From the NCBI GenBank assembly GCA_014218235.1, contig CM024764.1:68423184-68487183 (forward strand): a stretch of DNA of 64,000 nt. The letters are read 5' to 3'. The number at the start of each line of letters is the position of its first letter. The stretch's first letter is position 1. Under the pieces are notes generated by a model. The model worked only from the letters and a program-made list of their open reading frames with translations, had not been told where the DNA came from and ran no database searches. The stretch comes from Colocasia esculenta (Eukaryota; Streptophyta; Magnoliopsida; Alismatales; Araceae). This document shows, piece by piece, positions 10,369-21,843 of this stretch. The position numbers and the translations under genes are program-made.

Positions 10369-13300
10369 TGTAAGACCCCGGATTTTTACTCTCTTTATAT
10401 ATCTGTATGTATATGAATGGTGTGTTGGGTGTTCGGTTGTTGTGTGCTTAGCATGCGTAGTTCATTGTGCCTACTATAAGTTTTATCCTTCTTTTGAATA
10501 TGAGCATGTGCGAATATCTATATATGTATACATAGGTGTATATGATGATTAATGTGGAAGTGAACAATTAGCTAATTAGAGGTGTATTATGAATACCAAG
10601 AATCTCTGACTTAGGATACTTGAATAATACTATGCGTGTGCTATCTAAATATTGAAGAATATCCTATACTACCTATTTCATGGAATTTTGTATGGGAGTG
10701 TATGAAGTACATATGTGTATGTACGTATGTATGTTATCTTGTGCGTGTGACAATTGTATACCTAATTCTACATGCATAACACCTTGGTGTATTTGTGTAT
10801 GCATGTGTATGATTAGTTGTAAGCGTTGCTCATTTGCATGGTTTAGCTAATGTGAATATTGTACTTCGTACATTGCATATGCATAAAGAGTTCAAGCATG
10901 GTAGGTGTAATTAGTGGTTTATATTGAAATTCTATACTCCTCAAGAATAACATGCATGTATTTTTATGATATTTAGGTGAGAATAGCCAATTGGCTAAAT
11001 TATGCATATAGTACATATTAAGGAATCCTATGCATATAGTACTTAAGCAATGTTAGGTAAAGTTGTGTAAGTTAATCTAATTACCGGTGCGCATGTTGTA
11101 TCCATCTATTCCAAGCATAATGTACATAAGTATGCTACACCCGTGTGTGTATACTATATATATGTCAAATCAAGTGTGTGTGTGCAAGGACTATTTTATC
11201 GAATAGATTATTCCTAGTTAACCAACTCATATCACCTCCTAATGATTTGCGAAGCCCTCATAATTCTTGTCATTTACTTTGCCGGGTGTTGAGTCACACT
11301 TATGTAAAACATCATGTACGCATAGGTAGATATCTACGTACATCTATCTTAGTGTATTTATGTATGCTTGTGTATGCCTAGGTATGAATGATATTGATTG
11401 CCTGGTATGGTAATGTACATGTTACACCTTATACGTTGTATGTATATATATAGAGTAAGCATGGTTTCTGCATGTTTTAAGTTCTGGCCGAAGGGCCAAT
11501 CAGCGTCAATGTGTTTATATTAAATATAAATAAGGTATGTATTGCCTGGTGATAGTATGGATATAATACCGTATACATATTGCATGTATATAAGCTTGGT
11601 ATGCGTGGTTTTCTGCATAATTTAGGGTTCTGGCCGAAGGCACCTTGGCGTCAAGCCCAGGCCGTTGAGCCAGTGTCAGCGTCCAGACATGGACGCCAAC
11701 ACTAACTCCGGCGTCCAGCGATATGGACGCCAATTTCTCTGACATGCATGCGTTGCAGAGCCAGAAAATCCGGGAGCAAGGCATGGCCACCATTGGGGGA
11801 TGTCCCCCAACGGCTCTCAGGTTGTCAAATCGGTATGGTGAGTGGGTGAGGGTCTCTCCTTAGGTCTGAACCCGAATTTGGTCCCTCCCACTCCTCACTT
11901 CACCTTGCAAGAGGAGAAATAGAGAAAGAAAAACCCTAGAGAAAGTCTGTGAGAAAAACCCCTTTTAGCACCCACAAATCCGACCCCTTGGAGGTTGATC
12001 CGGCCATCTACTGCGACAAGAAGGAAGCGGGAGCAAAGGAGGAGGCCTACCCATCATCCCCTTGCTGTGGAGCTCATCCAAGAACCCGGAGGAGGGTGAT
12101 CTTGGAGGCCATCCTGCAACTTCTTGGGACTGCCCAAGGAGGTCTTCACCAAGCCATAAATCCCTTGGAGGAATTTTAGAAAGGCAAGTGACCTATCTAT
12201 GATGTCCCCGTATGAGTCTAGGTGGGTTTTGCTATTTTTATGGATTTTTCCTCGAGTCCTAGACCCTCCCATTCACCCAAGTTTCAGAGCTCGGGTCTGT
12301 GTTTCTGCACAGACCTGATTCGACGGCAAGGTCCCTGGACGCCTGTGATGAGCTTGGCGTCCATCGACCATGCCGCTGACCCTGAGTCAGCGGCCAGAGA
12401 CCGCCGCCTAGTTCCTCTGGACAGAACAGTGAGCTGTTCTGTCCTTCTTATGTATTAATTTCGATATGTTTTCCGTGATGAGGATATATGGTAAACCTTA
12501 TACTCTATGTATATTGTTAATTGTGATGTATGGATGAATGTGGTGTGGGATGGTGAATGTGGGATAATGGTATCTTTTAAACTTGTGAGCATGACTTGTA
12601 GATAATCTTGCAAATCCTTGTTCATGATTTGAATTAGTATGAATGCCTTGGTTTTAGTCTAATCATGAAGATCAGTGGGTCAGCATCTGTGTTTACAAAT
12701 TTTGGTAACTTATCCATGCTTGTGCAAATTGTAAATAAGCTCGGTTCGGTAAAAATAGAAGCATGCAAGAATGGTTTGTAGGGTTCAATCCATAGATGTA
12801 TGAATTAGGGTAATTTTGTATCCTAAATTCCTGCATATGTTAGTAGCTTATGTTTAAACAGCAAGTGGCTAAATTACAAGACGTGTTAAACCCCATGTTA
12901 ACTAAGTTAATAATAGCATGCTAAATATGTGTTTTATTTTCTGTAAATTCTATTTAGCTCAGAAAAATCTGACAATTTGAGTGTATGATCTTGAACCCGA
13001 AAACAGCATGTGGTTAAAATTTCAGGTCATTTGGATCAGTAAACAAGAAGTTATGTATTTTCATGTGAATTGTGATAATCCACGTATACTATCGAAATGT
13101 GATTAGTTATTGTCTAAAACCAACTTGATTGGTGAATTTACTGTGTTAAACTCCTGAAATCTGTAGTAGCATGATTAGGAGAAAAACAAAGACACATTGT
13201 GCATGAGAAAACGAAGGAGATGTGAGTGTTATGTGTAAAAACATGTTAAAACTCGGTATGAGTAAAGTGTAAAAGTTGTGCCTATGTGACACTGCTACCC

Positions 13301-13996
13301 TAGAGGCATCGGGAGCCGTATATAGAAAAGTCCCTATAGAAGGCTCCATGTGATATAAGTTTGTCCCAAAGGCATTGGGAAAACCCCGGAGGTGGACAAG
13401 TACCACTGGATAGGGTGGAGAGGGCTTCTCCCGGTCTGCGCAGTTACCAAGATTCACCGCTGTATTGCCTAGGTGGTGAGTATGTGTATGAGTTGTGTCA
13501 TGTGTTGTGTTATGAGTTGTGTTGAGAGCTGTGCTAAGGAATGAGCACGAGCTATGAGATATTTATTAGTGTCCTCTACTGGTGGTTAGACTATGTGTCA
13601 TGGCAAATCGTTTAAGTAATGAAAATGACTAAAGTGTGAATATGTGAACATGGCACGTGGTAAGTGCCCAAGATGCACGTGGTAAGTGCAATCGACGTGA
13701 TATGTGATAAGTGAAAGTGGTAGAGAAAATGATGTGGAAATGAGTAAATTGTGTAAGTGTGAACATGCGTACATGTCAAATGTGTAAAAGCGAACAATGT
13801 GAATGAGTAAGTGTGCAATCATGTGAAACTGAAAATGCGAGAATATGTTATTGAAACCCATGTGAGACAAATCTGAAATCATGTGAAATTAGTGAATTTA
13901 TGTTATTATCATCATGTTATTATGGGCAAAATGTCTAGAATCTATGTTAGGGGTAACCAATGAGTTTGTGTACATGATAGCATGATTGTTTGTTCA
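10369..13996 (+). repeat. Truncated 3' LTR of nested gypsy element
   Basis: Matches 5195-8821 of the 5' LTR with about 18 visible differences. Then it stops; bases corresponding to 8822-9635 are missing. The break point carries a 16-bp tandem duplication (13997-14012) and then continues into SIRE-1 RT sequence. Confidence 0.9.
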
Positions 13997-14012
13997 CATG
14001 ATTGTTTGTTCA
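13997..14012. repeat. 16-bp filler duplication at deletion junction
   Basis: CATGATTGTTTGTTCA at 13981-13996 is repeated exactly at 13997-14012. The intact LTR has this sequence once (8806-8821). The second copy lies exactly between the broken LTR and SIRE-1 RT sequence, so it looks like templated filler DNA from end joining. Confidence 0.85.
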
Positions 14013-14577
14013 AGTCTAGCTACAGGTGCATAGGTTTCATCAAAATCTATGCCTTCCTCTTGAGAATAGCCTTGAGCTACCAGTCTAGCCTTGTTTCTTA
14101 AGATTGCACCAGATTCATCTAGTTTATTTCTGAACACCCATTTGGTGCCAATAACTGGATGATCTGACGGTCTAGGAACAAGTGATCATACTTGGTTTCT
14201 CTTGAACTGATTCAGTTCATCTTGCATGGCCATTATCCAAGATTCATCAGTAAGTGCTTCATTGACTGTCTTAGGCTCTATTTGAGATACAAATGCAAGG
14301 TAATCACAAGGGATCATATTACCTCTTGTTCTTACCCCTGCAGATGGATCACCAATGATGTTTTCAGGTGGGTCTTTCTTGTATCTCCATTCCTTTGGAA
14401 GTGTTTCATGAGAAATTTCTTCTTGTTGTAATTCTTCCAGAGGCGGATCATCCTTGTCCTCGATTGATGTGTCTTTTAGTTTCTTGGACAATTCATCTGC
14501 ATCATCATTATCACTATCTGCTTCCTTTCTCAAGGAAGGGTTAGTTTCATCAAAGATAATGTGCACAGACTATTCAA
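14013..14577 (-). pseudogene. SIRE-1 reverse transcriptase, N-terminal fragment
   Basis: Minus-strand frames encode the linker between integrase and RT, including an acidic stretch and DESWIMAMQDEL. They continue into the RT N-terminus with KWVFRNKLDESG, ARLVAQGYSQ and DFDETYAPVARL, typical of copia RT. The sequence stops at the deletion junction just after this motif. The catalytic YVDD region, the rest of RT and RNase H are gone. One frame break lies near 14186. The product cannot be active. Confidence 0.85.
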
Positions 14578-15519
14578 TCAATAAGGTACGTTATTAAACA
14601 CTCTATAGCCTTTGGGTTTAGAAGTGTACCCTATGAAGATGCCTTCATCTGATTTGGCATCCAACTTACCAATGTCCCTTTTTCCATTGTTATGAATGAA
14701 GCATGGACATCCAAAGGTTCTGAGATGACTAATCTGTGGCTTTTTCCCTTTGAACAGTTCATAAGAGGTCTTCTTAAGGATTGGTTTGATCATTGCTCGG
14801 TTGACAATATAGCTTGCTGTGTTAACTGCTTCAGCCCAAAAATATCTTGGCAGATCATATTCTGAGAGCATAGTTCTTGCCATATCTAGTAGGGTTCTAT
14901 TCTTTCTCTCGGCAATGCCATTTTGCTGTGGTGTTCTTGGCGTGAGAAGTTGTGCTCAATTCCTTGACTCTCACAGAATCTAGCAAACTTTTCATTCTGA
15001 AACTCACCACCATGATCTGATCGGATAGACACAATGTTGAACTTTTGATCTTTCTGAACTTTCTTGCTGAAGTTGACAAAGTTATCGAAAGTGTCATCTT
15101 TATGCTCTAGAATGAAACCCATGTAAATCTTGAATAGTCATCAACTATGACAAATCCAAAGTTCTTTCCTCCAAGACTGGTAGTCCTCATTGGCCCAAAT
15201 AGATCCATATGTAGGAGCTCTAAGGGTTTTGAGGTGGTTACCATGGTTTTTGACTTGAAGGAGCTCTTGGTATGCTTTCCTTTAGCACAAGGTTTACAAA
15301 CACCTTCCAATTTTCCACTGACTTTTGGCAGACCTTCCACAAGTTTTTCTTCAATAGTTTTCTTATGCCATCTATGCTGCAATGTCCAAGACATCTGTGC
15401 CACAATTCAGTAGACTTGACTTTACTGGCTGCCAGACAGACGTTTTGCTCTTTGAGTTCTTCAAGGTAGAGTACATACAAATTCTTTTCTCTATTAGCTT
15501 CAAAGATGATATTCTCCAT
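14578..15519 (-). pseudogene. SIRE-1 integrase, frameshifted
   Basis: Reading the minus strand: a GAG-pre-integrase zinc-binding segment (LWHRCLGH ... CKPCAKGK), then the core with HMDLFGPM, VDDYSRFTWV and SDHGGEF, supplying the first two acidic residues of the DDE triad, and later MARTMLSEYDLPRYFWAEA and GCPCFIHN. Frameshifts near 15240, 15105 and 14890-14930 break the frame; the last falls at the segment with the third catalytic acid. The enzyme would join element DNA to the genome. Confidence 0.85.
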
Positions 15520-15826
15520 CCTTCAGTATGCTACACTTAGACTCTTGAAACTTGATTTGATGGCCTTTGTCGCACAGCTGACTAATGCTAATTAGATTGC
15601 GCTTCAATCCTTTGACCAATAATACATCTTCAATGACTGCTTTTCCTTTGTTGTTCATAGACCCGCTGCCTACTACTATGCCTTTCCCATTATCTCCATA
15701 GGTGACTGTCCCTTCTTCAGCTTGAAGGTGGGAGAATAACTTCTGGTTGCCTGACATGTGTCTTGAGCACCCACTATCCAAGTACCATTTGGATGCTCTA
15801 GGGTTAACCTGAAATAAAAACATCAA
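15500..15826 (-). pseudogene. SIRE-1 aspartic protease
   Basis: Contains WYLDSGCSRHMSG with the DSG active-site triad of copia proteases, followed by the typical ISISQLCDKGHQIKF segment. It processes the Gag-Pol polyprotein. The start given to this frame is not a true initiation site: it is an internal part of the polyprotein, following the second Gag zinc knuckle. It is joined to the integrase part with a frame overlap at 15500-15519, again showing decay. Confidence 0.85.
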
Positions 15827-17589
15827 GCTTTAGGTACCCAAATTCTTTTGGGTCCTGATGGGTTAGTATAATTGATTTTGCCTTTTATTATCCATTTTTT
15901 ATGTCTTGTTGGGCATGTAGTTATAATATGTCCTAACTTATTGCAATGACTACAGCAGGATAACTTAGTTACTTTTTCAATATATTTGAAATCAGCTTTG
16001 TATGCGATATCTTGTTCAGGTACAAATTTCGGTATTGGATATGTTTTAGGATGAATTATGGTTTCTTCATTATCTGGGGGTGTATATCCTAATCCATTTT
16101 TCTTCTTACCTGATCTTCTAGCGCCTTTTAATATTAGTGAGTTTTTACCATTAGTAAATTTTTCTAATGTGCTTGATAGTTTATCATTTTCTTTATTTAA
16201 GTTATTAATTTCTTTTCTTAATTCATCTGTATTTTCCTATTTTTCCAATTTTGTTATTTGTTCATTCTTGGCTTTTAGGTCTTCACAAACCAGTTCATTT
16301 CTCCTTTTAAGTTCAGTTATTTGATTTTCTAGTTCCTCATTTTCAGTTTTTAGATCCGAGTTAGTATTTTCAAGATAGGTATTATTCTTCTTACAAGCTT
16401 TTAATAGTTTGCATACATTTCTGTATTTGTCATATAGTTCATTAAAAGCTTCTTCTATGTTATCTGAATCTGAATCATTACAGGAATCAAAAGAGGAATC
16501 AGAAGTTACCTTATCCTCGGTATTTCCATAAAAGCCAGGTTGGCTTTTTCTTCATCACTGCTGCGGCTTGACTCACTGTCTGAGTCACTGCTGTTTTCCC
16601 ATGCAGCTGCCATGGCTTTCTTCTTGTACCTTCTGAACTTTTTAGAGTTATCCTTCTTTCTAAACTCTGGCTTCTTGAGCTTTGGACACTCAGCCTTCAT
16701 GTGTCCTGGCTTTTTGCACTCGTAGCAGAGTGGCTCATTTTCTTCTGATCTTTTCCATCTGGTCTCTTGAAATCTTTATTTTTCTTGAAATACCTTCTAC
16801 CGGACTGGAACTTTTTCTTCTTGGCCAAGATCCTTTGCAATCTTCTTACAGCATAGCTTCTTCATCACTGTCTTTGTTGTCCTCACTGTTATCCAAAGAT
16901 TCTTCAGATGAGTCCTCATCAGCTTTGAGCGCATTGGACTGCTTCTTTCTACTGGAGGATTCTCCTAATCTCTCCATGTTTATCTCATGGGCCATGAGTG
17001 ACCCAACTAGCTTTTCTAGAGACATTCTCTTCAGATCATTGTCTTCCTCAATGGCCGTTACTTTTGGAGTCCATGAGGATGACAAGGATCTAAGAATTTT
17101 CCTTACCATATCTCCCATTTCATAGGTTTTTCCTAATCTAACTAACCCATTAGTGATGTCTGTGAATCTACTGAACATTTGGGTTATGGATTCACCTGAC
17201 TGCATTTGAAATCGCTCATATTGAGTTACAAGAATGTCTATTCTTGTCTCCTTGACCTTATCTGTGCCTTCATAAGTAATTCTGATCTTTTCCCACATTT
17301 CCATCGCGGATTTGCAAGCTGAAACTCTGTTGAATTCTTTCTTACTTAGCGCACAACAAAGCATGCTCTTGGCTTTACAGTTTAGAGAAATTTTTTTCTT
17401 GTCTTCATCTGTCCATTGAGCTTTTTCATTTGTTACCAGAAGATCTCCTTCTTCTATTATCGACCAAATTTGATAATCATGTCCTTGCAAGAAGTACTCC
17501 ATTCTTGTCTTCCAATAGGTATAATCTTCACCATCGAACAAGGGAGGTCTGCTGACTGACTGACCTTCGTTGTGACCTTGGGCTGCCAT
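15827..17589 (-). pseudogene. SIRE-1 Gag with coiled coil and two zinc knuckles, broken
   Basis: ATG at 17589 opens with RPPLFDGEDYTYWKTRM, the start of the copia Gag (UBN2-like) domain, and runs 247 codons to 16846. After a frameshift, a zinc knuckle with CYECKKPGHMKAEC follows near 16710 and a Ser/Asp-rich segment to 16506. A Lys/Glu/Leu/Asn-rich region likely to form a coiled coil follows (about 16500-16100, with one stop). A second knuckle CSHCNKLGHIITTC lies near 15930. Two knuckles with an intervening coiled coil is the usual long Gag of SIRE elements. ATG 17589 is favoured because the primer binding site is just upstream at 17640-17651. Confidence 0.85.
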
Positions 17590-17639
17590 AGATCTTTACT
17601 CTTCAGATCGTTGGATCTTGTTCTTTGTCGAAGAGACTT

Positions 17640-17651
17640 GCTCTGATACCA
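17640..17651 (-). other. SIRE-1 primer binding site
   Basis: Minus-strand TGGTATCAGAGC, two bases from the 5' LTR end; complementary to initiator-methionine tRNA. Fixes the transcription direction of SIRE-1 as minus. Confidence 0.9.
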
Positions 17652-18337
17652 CTTGTTGCCCGGTTGGCGAACCCAGAGGGGGGGTGAATGGGTCTTTAAA
17701 AAATATTCACTTAGTTAAAACCTGAACTTAAACAAACACAAAAACGTTCTTGGAAGAGATTAGTAATGGTTAGAAAAAGAACAATCACACAAAGAAGACA
17801 ATCACACAACACACAGATTTATCCTGGTTCGGATCTCCTCTCCTTAGGAGTCCTACGTCCAGTCCCTGAGCAAACCTCAGGATTCCACTATCTAGGGTAT
17901 AGTCCCCCTATGGACGAAACAACCACCCAGCTCAGCTGGTCTTCCTTCACACTCGAAGGGAACACAACACCCTGGTACCACCAGGTCTTCCTTCACTCCT
18001 GAAGGGAAAGAAAAACACCACCCTGGAAACCACCAGGTCTTCCTTCACACCCGAAGGGAAACAAACAAGGGAATCTGAAAAAGGATTGACTAGCCCCTAG
18101 ATCAAGCTTAACAGAGCTCGATCTGAAGCTACAAGCACTGAGAGTTAAAGATCTACACAGGTGCTCTCTCTCAGAACTATTCTAGCTCACTTCTGAATTT
18201 TCTCACAACACAGGGAGCTAAGAGCCAAGGCGGAATGGAATGACAAAGCTGGCTCTAGATTCTTGTGAAGACTTGAAAGACTGCCAAGTTGTTTTTCTTT
18301 CTTGATCGCTATGTATATGCCTTCAAATCTTCTGTCT

Positions 18338-18339
<2 letters not shown>

Positions 18340-18406
<67 letters not shown>
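18340..18406. repeat. Expanded (TA)n microsatellite at SIRE-1 promoter
   Basis: About 67 bases of uninterrupted TA, compared with about 15 at 1162-1176 in the sister LTR. In element orientation it occupies the place expected for the TATA box. Confidence 0.85.
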
Positions 18407-18408
<2 letters not shown>

Positions 18409-19004
18409 TCATCTTGAATGTAGACGATGAGATAGTCGTTGTCTCACAGCTTTGGTGAACGTTAGACTGAAGGATTTATGGAAGCTTCCAGTCAACAGTC
18501 TTTTGTTCTTTAGAGCACGCAAAGTGATGAGATCTTCTGAGGTGACTTGTAGTTCTTTCTATGTCCAACGTTGTAAGATGGTACAACTTCAAGGTTCTGT
18601 AAAAGTTGAGCTTTAATGGTAGACAGCTAACACTATCTCTAGATGTCAGTCAACGTTAGAGCAAGTAAACACAGATATAGTAGTGACAGTTTATCATTCT
18701 AAAAGGATACATGCAGAGAATACACGATAATAGAAGATATGTTCTGCGTGCATGCAGAGATACGTTCAGTCTTCATTAAATGCATAGCAGTCAAACATGT
18801 GAGATACGACTTTGACTATTCAACATATTTCAAATCAAAGAAAACATATATTTGATGGAAACATGACTTATGAAATCGTTATGAGATCATGATAGTCTAA
18901 GAGAGTCGTTATGAATCATAACACATCGTTATAGATTCAGAAGAAGTCGTTATGATAACTTACGAAATCGTTATGACAGGCAAGTCGTTGAGAGTTCTAA
19001 AGAA

Positions 19005-19270
19005 GTCGTTACGGTAAGCAAATCATTGTGAGTTCTAAAGAAGTCGTTACGGTAAGCAAATCGTTGTGAGTTCTAAAGAAGTCATTACGGAAAGCAAATC
19101 GTTGTGAGTTCTAAAGAAGTCGTTACGGTAAGCAAATCGTTGTGAGTTCTAAAGAAGTCGTTACGGTAAGCAAATCGTTGTGAGTTCTAAAGAAGTCGTT
19201 ACGGAAAGCAAATCATTGTGAGTTCTAAAGAAGTCGTTACGGAAAGCAAATCGTTGTGAGTTCTAAAGAA
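19005..19270 (-). repeat. 38-bp tandem array in SIRE-1 5' LTR (7 units)
   Basis: Units begin at 19005, 19043, 19081, 19119, 19157, 19195 and 19233, all exactly 38 bases apart; one more than in the 3' LTR. A looser array of the same TCGTT core continues to about 19720. Confidence 0.85.
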
Positions 19271-19933
19271 GTCGTTACGGTAGCTTATGAAATCGTTACC
19301 ACAAGCAAGTCGTTGCGCTTTCTAAGGAAATCGTTACGATAACTTATAAAGTCGTTGCGACAGGCAAGTCGTTACGCTTTCTAAAGAAATCGTTATGACG
19401 AGCAAGTCGTTACGAGTTCTAAAGAAATCGTTACGATGACGTATGAAATCGTTATGACTGGCAAGTCGTTACGAGTTCTAAAGGAGTCGTTACGATGACT
19501 TATGAAGTCGTTATGACTGGCAAGTCGTTACGCTTTCTAAAGAAATCGTTATGACGAGTAAGTCGTTACGAGTTCTAAAGAAATCGTTACGATGACTTAT
19601 GAAATCGTTATGACTGGCAAGTCGTTACACTTTCTAAAGAAATCGTTATGACAAGCAAGTCGTTACGAGTTCTAAAGAAATCGTTACGATGACTTATGAA
19701 ATCGTTATAACATCGACTTGTTTGAACTTTAGAACTTACAAAGAAGTCGTTACATCTTTACTGGATCAATGCATATATGTACTTACCATAAGTGCTTAAT
19801 TTTCTTTGAAGAATTCCTGTGCTTAAGGCTAAATGAAATGTAGTTAGAAAACTTTTGACAGAGTTTTGTTTATCACCAAAATAAGTATGTAATGGATTTA
19901 AAATTACGAGGGGATGGACTATTCATCACTGTC

Positions 19934-20676
19934 TACCTTATGTAGGATTTATGGCAAGAGGTTTTCATACACACACTACACAACCACTTAAACTAGTTGA
20001 ACCCGAATGTAGCAAATCTGTTAAAGCTAGTAGGAGAGAGGTGATTGGTTTTCTCCCTTCCCCTTAAGTGAATTGCGAAGGAAGTGAGGTGTGTGATCAA
20101 GGAACCTGACTGCCCATCCTTCCTTTAAGAGAAAAGAAAAGAAAAAAAAAGGAAAAAAAAAACAAAAGCAAAAGCAAAAGAAAAATATATATATATATAT
20201 GAAAAATGCCCCGGATCTGAGTAAAGTTGGACTCGCTACTCTTGAAAAGTGATGGGTTGTGCAGCATTATGGATGAAAAAGGGAAAAAATTCTGAGTGCA
20301 CAAAGTGCAAATAAAGGGGCAAAGTCCTCAACTCAGAGAAATAATCCTCAAGGAGGTTGGACAGAATGGAACTGAGAGAAACAACCCAATCTGACTGAGC
20401 AAGGATCTTATTCCACAATTCTTTTCTTCTCCCTCGAATTAATCTAATCTCAAATACTAGTTGAGACAGAGAAGCTCCAGAAGGGCTGATGCGAACATTA
20501 AGTGAGCTATCATTCGTGCACTAAATTCTTGCCATAAGCCCTTACAATTAGGAAAGACATATCTCTACATTAATCTTTTACATGATGACTATTTAGCATT
20601 AGACATTATATCTTCTAGTCCTACATTTGGAATAATTTTTATTGCTAAGGACTAGCAATGTTCAAGTAGGGGGGAG
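19934..20676 (+). other. Athila-I 3' untranslated region, second part
   Basis: Continues the sequence broken at 472. Includes a purine-rich A/G tract (about 20125-20190). It matches the reverse complement of 44381-45120 in Athila-II. Antisense ORFs (20097-20303, 20236-20418) recur in Athila-II but only through DNA identity; no domain is recognisable. Confidence 0.7.
20663..20676 (+). other. Athila-I polypurine tract
   Basis: CAAGTAGGGGGGAG directly before the LTR start TGATAACT; the Athila-II counterpart is CAAGTAGGGGAGAG on the minus strand at 44381-44394. Confidence 0.8.
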
Positions 20677-20865
20677 TGATAACTACACAATTTTAGTGTT
20701 AAATTTTATACATATAGTTGATTTAGACATCATTTGTCTGTAAATAATGTGCAGTTTGATTTTAAATTTTATTTCATCCAAAATAAATTTTTGAACATTT
20801 TTAGTTAAATTTTTGGGTAGAACACATATATAGTTAGATTTTCATTGAATAAGTCAATACTTCTT

Positions 20866-21128
20866 AGAGGACCCCGGTTGGGTCGATCGGTTAGAACTCT
20901 TGCTTAAAAGCAAGAGGTCCCGAGTTCGATTCCTGGGGGGGATTTTACCTGATTTACATGCAATCCTCGAGGTGTGTAAATCCGGGGTTTTCTGGTCAAG
21001 TGGGGTAAGGGCAATACGGGTATACGGAAAGTAGAGCTGCCAAGTCCTGACCTTGGAGTTCACGAACACCATCCTTGAGTCCACAAAGCCACACGGGGCG
21101 GGATTTCCTCGTTATCAAAAAAAAAAAA
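20866..21128 (+). mobile_element. tRNA-derived SINE with poly(A) tail
   Basis: A tRNA-like head has a box A-like stretch GGTCGATCGGTTAGA, an anticodon-type stem CTCTTGC/GCAAGAG and a box B, GAGTTCGATTCCT. A unique body and a 12-base A-tail follow. The flanks are a near-perfect target duplication: AGTCAATACTTCTT at 20852-20865 and AGTCATACTTCTT at 21128-21140. Athila-II lacks this insert. It would be transcribed by RNA polymerase III and mobilised by LINE enzymes. The anticodon loop has six or eight bases rather than seven, so it is not a working tRNA gene. Confidence 0.85.
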
Positions 21129-21833
21129 GTCATACTTCTTGAATAGTAAGTGTTTTCACTTTTTATAAGTACATTGTACATAAATAATTTTTTATTACTT
21201 ATATATTTTCGTAAACATCTTTCATTCTTGTAAATAGTAGTTGTAATAAATCAAATTTGTAGTTAAAAATCATGCCACATATCCCATCTAATCCCATTAA
21301 TAAATAAATATTTTAAACACCCCAACCACATCTCACCAAGAACTGGCCACGTACCCCATTTAACTCCATTTAAAACCCTTGTTCTCTTCTTCTCCACCAG
21401 ATCGACGGAAGCAACTAGAAGCTGCTGGAGGCGGAGCTCTGCCATGCAGAGCAGGCGGTGCACAGCGACTGCTGTGTGGGAGCTACTGGGTGATGGGCGA
21501 TACAGGGGCGGACCGGCTCTGGTGCACAGCGATGGAGGCTGAGGTGGCGGTTTGAAGCCGGAGGAGCTTAGGCGGGAAGCTGGCCATGCGATGCAGCTGA
21601 GCTGGGTGCGCGGCAGTGCTGCCGCATGTGAGCTAGGGTGGCCAGTGCCCTGGTGTGCGATGGGGGCGTGCGATCTGTGGTGAGCTGGAGGAGCTCTTGT
21701 GAGTGGCCAGCTGGGTGATGGTGCTGGTGCGATTCGTGCTGAGCACGAGGATCTGCTGAGATGGAGCCCGGGCGTGCTCGGCTGCTGATAAGGCTGGGGA
21801 GAGCAGAGGTGCCTGGAAGCATCTGGGAGGCGC

Positions 21834-21843
21834 CTATAAAGGG
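21834..21843 (+). promoter_or_regulatory. Athila-I LTR TATA box
   Basis: CTATAAAGGG followed by GACCCCAAGGTCCTC, which is conserved in the Athila-II LTRs downstream of their TATA box. Marks the boundary between U3 and the transcribed part. Confidence 0.65.

Larger units (their letters stand above)
5195..13996 (+). mobile_element. Non-autonomous Ty3/gypsy element with giant LTRs, nested in SIRE-1
   Basis: The 5' LTR (5195-9635, 4441 bp) begins TGTAAGACCCCGG and ends GGGTCGTTACA, followed by a TGGTATCAGAGC primer site. The internal region is only about 730 bp: a gag remnant and a polypurine tract, with no protease, RT or integrase. The 3' LTR (10369-13996) lacks its last 814 bp because of a deletion. 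By eye the LTRs differ at fewer than about 20 places over 3.6 kb, about half of them single-base indels, so this is the youngest insertion here. The Gag zinc knuckles and LTR size fit a Del/Tekay-like chromovirus, but without pol this is tentative. The left flank AGCTG (5190-5194) should be the target duplication; its partner is deleted. Confidence 0.85.
473..19928 (-). mobile_element. SIRE/Maximus-type Ty1/copia retrotransposon SIRE-1 (reversed)
   Basis: Two long LTRs (473-2661 and 17654-19928) begin TGTTGCCC and end TTCATCA on the plus strand. They are flanked by the same 5-bp duplication CTGTC (468-472 and 19929-19933). Reading the minus strand from the right: 5' LTR, primer binding site, gag, protease, integrase, start of reverse transcriptase, then a downstream accessory ORF, polypurine tract and 3' LTR. 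The polypurine tract AAAAAGGGGGAGAT is a hallmark of SIRE elements. Most RT and all RNase H are missing, and a gypsy element (5195-13996) sits where they should be. Length without the nested element is about 10.6 kb. Frameshifts in gag and pol make it defective. Confidence 0.9.
17654..19928 (-). repeat. SIRE-1 5' LTR
   Basis: 2275 bp, 86 bp longer than the 3' LTR. Most of the excess is the (TA)n run at 18340-18406 plus one extra 38-bp unit: seven exact units start at 19005 and every 38 bases to 19233, against six in the other LTR. The rest is nearly identical. Confidence 0.9.

Noticed and set aside
20871..20945. A functional tRNA gene
   Set aside because: The tRNA-like head has a wrong anticodon loop size, continues into a SINE body with an A-tail and has target duplications.
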